NCBI GenBank assembly: GCA_009782085.1
Contig: WQUN01000041.1
Coordinates: 1-31,218, forward strand
Direction of reading: 5' to 3'
Origin: Bacillota bacterium
GTDB taxonomy: Bacteria > Bacillota > Clostridia > Lachnospirales > WQUN01
DNA: 31,218 bases
Positions 29,029 to 31,218 of this stretch are shown piece after piece (position 1 is the stretch's first letter; every line of letters begins with the position of its first letter). The notes under the pieces were generated by a model. It saw only the letters and a list, made by a program, of their open reading frames with translations, did no database searches and was not told where the DNA came from. A program made the position numbers and the translations under genes.

Positions 29029-29928
29029 ATGTTTGCTCGGCGCAAAAAACTGTATTCGGGGTCGTTGATTTTCGACACAGTGAACATCGTCATCCTCTTC
29101 GCCTTTTTTGTGATCACGATATACCCGTTTTACTACATATTCATCTATTCCATAAGCATACCCGCCGAGGCGAACCGGGGGAACGTGGTGTTTCTGCCGG
29201 CGGGTTTCACGCTGCAAAACTACGTCCAGGTGTTCCGGCTAAAGGGGATAGCCCGGGCGACGTTCATCTCGGCGGCGCGGTCGGTTATCGGCACCTTGAT
29301 AACCCTTTTCTGCTGCAGCTTCGCGGCGTACCTCGTCACGAAGGAGCGCCTGCGCTTCCGTAAGCTCATCTACCGCTTCCTGGTGATAACCATGTACCTC
29401 GAGGCCGGGCTCATCCCGTGGTACCTGACGATGCAGCTCTACGGCTTTTCGGACAACTTCCTGCTCTATATCATCCCGTCGGCGGTGCAGGCGTATTTCG
29501 TGATACTGTTCAAGGTCTATTTCGAGAGCATACCGGCTTCCCTGGAGGAATCCGCGGAGATCGACGGGGCGGGCTACATGACGCGCTTCTGGAAAATCGT
29601 CATACCCACCTCGATCCCTATCCTGGCCACGGTGGCGATCTTTTCTTTGGTCAACCAGTGGAACACCTGGTATGACAACTATTTCCTGGTCAGAAGCGAG
29701 TCGCTGATGACGCTCCAGCTGAAGCTGAAGTCCTTCCTCGACCAGGTCAATTATCTTGTGCAGATGCTCAAAAGCGGGCAGACGAACATAGACCCGAACA
29801 GGATACTTACGCCGACGGCCGTCCGCATGACGGTGACGATGGTGATAACCTTCCCGATTTTGCTGGTTTACCCGATTTTGCAGAGGTATTTCGTGAAGGG
29901 GATCATGATGGGGGCGATAAAGGGATAA
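29029..29928 (+). CDS. ABC sugar transporter permease, YtcP/LplC-like (CUT1), set 2
   Basis: 299-residue permease with about six helices, the first at about 18-45 (VNIVILFAFFVITIYPFYYI). The EAA loop ESAEIDGAGYMTRFWKIVIP lies near 183-202, and the class ending LQRYFVKGIMMGAIKG is intact. The ATG follows AGGGGGGACGGAAA. It forms a heterodimer with the LplB-like gene upstream and would use a binding protein, most likely the lipoprotein starting at 31087. As with set 1, no ATPase gene is present. Confidence 0.92.
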   Translation: MFARRKKLYSGSLIFDTVNIVILFAFFVITIYPFYYIFIYSISIPAEANRGNVVFLPAGFTLQNYVQVFRLKGIARATFISAARSVIGTLITLFCCSFAAYLVTKERLRFRKLIYRFLVITMYLEAGLIPWYLTMQLYGFSDNFLLYIIPSAVQAYFVILFKVYFESIPASLEESAEIDGAGYMTRFWKIVIPTSIPILATVAIFSLVNQWNTWYDNYFLVRSESLMTLQLKLKSFLDQVNYLVQMLKSGQTNIDPNRILTPTAVRMTVTMVITFPILLVYPILQRYFVKGIMMGAIKG

Positions 29929-29931
29929 TTA

Positions 29932-30755
29932 ATGATGATAAAAGAAGAAAACTGAAACTATTCGCGTCCTTAGTTCTCTTTGCGCTGATTTGTGTTGTCG
30001 TTTCCGGTGATGTCGGGACTTTCCGCTATAATTATGAAAATGGGAACTGGACAATCGGCCCCGGAAACCCAGACGGTATCGGGGCTGCCAAAGCAGCCGT
30101 TATTGACGGCGGCGGCGCGGATTCCCTGGACGGATGGCTGGGCTGTTACACGCATTTAGGGTATCCTCCGAACGGGCGGGCGGGCTTTACAAGCGCCTGC
30201 TTCGTCATATACAGGGAGAACGGGGAGTATTTCGGCTATCTATGAGTAAGACAAGGCCAATTTGCTCAGGGCATACGGCGTGAGCCAGACGGCCGCCCCG
30301 CTTTACGAATACCGTAACGACGAATACGGCGTCGGGCTGGAGTTATACTATGATTCGGAGAAAGAATCCGGCGTGGGGGTTTTTCACGGCGCATTATCCG
30401 TGAGCGGGTTTGAGGTCGGAGGCTATGCGCGCGGAGAATGGCGCGGCAATAAGTTCTCGGTGATGACGGATACGCACGACGCCTCCTTTCTGGCGGGATA
30501 CGCGGAACACAGCTTCTATGACGGGAACGGGCGGCTGGCGCGTTTCTATTCGGAGGGGATCATCGAGGGCTGGGGAGACGGCCCATACCTTGATAAGCCG
30601 TGGATGTCGAATTTGTTTACCGGGAAGACGGGACCCTCGGGCGCAAAGAGTGCCGGTACAACAGCTATCTGTTCGGCACGGCCAGGAGCGCCGAAACTTA
30701 TTTCTATGATCCCGGCGAGCGGCTGGCATTGAAGAATCTTATGTTTTGGCTATTT
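29932..30755 (+). pseudogene. Decayed gene, product unknown, broken into three frames
   Basis: Coding-like sequence continues in three successive frames. Fragment 1 (about 29934-30245) reads KRRKLKLFASLVLFALICVV, a signal-like hydrophobic start, then acidic/Gly-rich sequence to a stop after FGYL; its frame lacks an ATG, and the nearby ATGATG runs into a stop after seven codons. Fragment 2 (about 30250-30598) has LYEYRNDEYGVGLELYYDSE and HSFYDGNGRLARFYSEGIIE. Fragment 3 (about 30600-30750) reads VDVEFVYREDGTLGRKECRY. The smooth continuation of Tyr/Asp/Gly-rich content across the breaks suggests one former secreted protein. I do not recognise the family. The 3' end is cut by a GCTTCGCTCAGGATGACA-type repeat. 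Sequencing error is an alternative but would need several. Confidence 0.6.
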
Positions 30756-30784
30756 AAGATCCTTCGCTTCGCTCAGGATGACAG
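30756..30784. repeat. Half of the GAGCGAAGCGAAG-type palindrome
   Basis: AAGATCCTTCGCTTCGCTCA followed by GGATGACAG: a single arm of the family at 18587-18649, located at the end of the decayed gene. Confidence 0.7.
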
Positions 30785-30819
30785 TTTTTAGAGTTTGCCT
30801 TGAGACGCCGGCGCGGTTA

Positions 30820-30889
30820 TATACCGGATGCAGAAAACATTTGCCGACGACGTCGACAGAGGAGGCTAATGTTTTCGCACTCCGGTATA
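30820..30889. repeat. Folded interspersed repeat, copy 3 (internally deleted)
   Basis: Has the outer TATACCGGA/TCCGGTATA ends and GAAAACATT/AATGTTTTC, but about 33 bases that form the inner stem-loop in copies 1 and 2 are missing between GCCGACGAC and GTCGACAGAGG. The element is 70 bp rather than 103 bp. Confidence 0.88.
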
Positions 30890-30907
30890 CAACGGGCGGC
30901 GCGCAAT

Positions 30908-30943
30908 ATAACACAGTAATTTCGTAAAATAACGCAGTGATTT
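30908..30943. promoter_or_regulatory. Direct repeats spaced 21 bp, candidate AraC-type operator
   Basis: ATAACACAGTAATTT (30908-30922) and ATAACGCAGTGATTT (30929-30943) match at 13 of 15 positions with an exact 21-bp period, two helical turns. They sit about 45-80 bp upstream of the putative -35 of the last gene, a typical layout for AraC-family activators such as the YesN-like regulator in this window. Confidence 0.5.
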
Positions 30944-30986
30944 ACCGCGCTGTAAAAATAACTAAATATTATAAAAGTATACAGCG

Positions 30987-31015
30987 TTTTATTGTGGCCT
31001 ATGACGTGCTACAAT
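30987..31015 (+). promoter_or_regulatory. Putative promoter of the second solute-binding gene
   Basis: TTTTAT, 17 bp, TACAAT. The -35 is poor (3 of 6) and the -10 good, which fits an activated promoter. The leader would be about 65 bases. Confidence 0.4.
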
Positions 31016-31086
31016 GAGCCTGCGGTGAAAAGTAACGAACCGCGCGTTCCGCAAAGCATAAAAATCCTAAAATTGGAGGGAATTGA

Positions 31087-31218
31087 ATGAAATTTGGCAA
31101 AATCAGAAGGATAATCGCATTGGTTATCGTCGCGGCCCTCGCCGTCGCCTCGCTGAGCGCGTGCAAGGGCAGCGCGGCCAATCCCACGGCCGCGCCGACG
31201 GAGCAGCCCGCCACCGCG
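31087..31218 (+). CDS. Solute-binding lipoprotein of ABC importer set 2 (5' part only)
   Basis: Only 44 codons are inside the window. MKFGKIRRIIALVIVAALAV followed by the lipobox LSAC predicts a lipoprotein anchored at Cys26, then a Pro/Ala/Thr-rich linker, as in the set 1 binding protein. The ATG has GGAGGG six bases upstream. Its position after the second permease pair makes a sugar-binding protein the natural reading, but the ligand-binding domain itself is beyond the edge and not seen. Confidence 0.7.
   Translation, partial: MKFGKIRRIIALVIVAALAVASLSACKGSAANPTAAPTEQPATA

Overview
The window looks like a moderately GC-rich Gram-positive (Firmicutes, probably Clostridia or a Paenibacillus-like lineage) chromosome. 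The grounds are strong GGAGG-type ribosome binding sites, frequent TTG/GTG starts, LplB/YtcP-type ABC permeases, a YesM/YesN-type two-component system, lipobox solute-binding proteins and FIVAR modules. The exact taxon cannot be read from the sequence. It reads as a carbohydrate-uptake and polysaccharide-degradation locus embedded in DNA crowded with small palindromic repeats.

Layout. (1) 125-895 (+): hisF, last step of imidazole ring formation in histidine synthesis. (2) 5622-915 (-): a tight four-gene run, nagB, agaS-like SIS isomerase/deaminase, PfkB sugar kinase and a P1B-2 zinc/cadmium ATPase, with gaps of only 16-19 bp. (3) 5623-6394: repeat-filled spacer with a palindromic element, a folded interspersed repeat between two 25-bp direct repeats, a 163-bp MITE-like element with 17-bp terminal inverted repeats and target duplication, and a GC-rich hairpin. 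(4) 17959-6395 (-): one 3854-residue secreted protein with two complete GH16 catalytic domains, five copies of a tryptophan-rich beta-sandwich module, a CBM9-like domain, about nine Big_3-like Ig domains and a C-terminal FIVAR/Big_2 pair repeated twice. (5) 22788-18798 (-): solute-binding lipoprotein and two permeases of a CUT1-type importer, upstream of the giant gene and on the same strand. (6) 24223-22997 (-): a monocistronic radical SAM/helix-hairpin-helix protein. (7) 24448-31218 (+): YesN-like regulator, YesM-like kinase, a second permease pair, a decayed gene and the start of a second solute-binding lipoprotein.

Working model (inference): the giant GH16 enzyme cuts a beta-linked polysaccharide outside the cell, the two ATPase-less importers take up oligosaccharides using a shared ATPase encoded elsewhere, and the YesMN pair senses the substrate. 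The nagB/agaS/kinase run would handle amino sugars, which would fit a hexosamine-containing glycan, but the link is by proximity only.

The points most worth a second look are the five-copy Trp-rich module, the duplicated Ig+GH16 block in one polypeptide, the fusion of a metal ATPase to an amino-sugar operon, the 21-bp-spaced direct repeats upstream of the last gene (a plausible AraC-type operator), and the several repeat families, two of which show insertion or deletion footprints.
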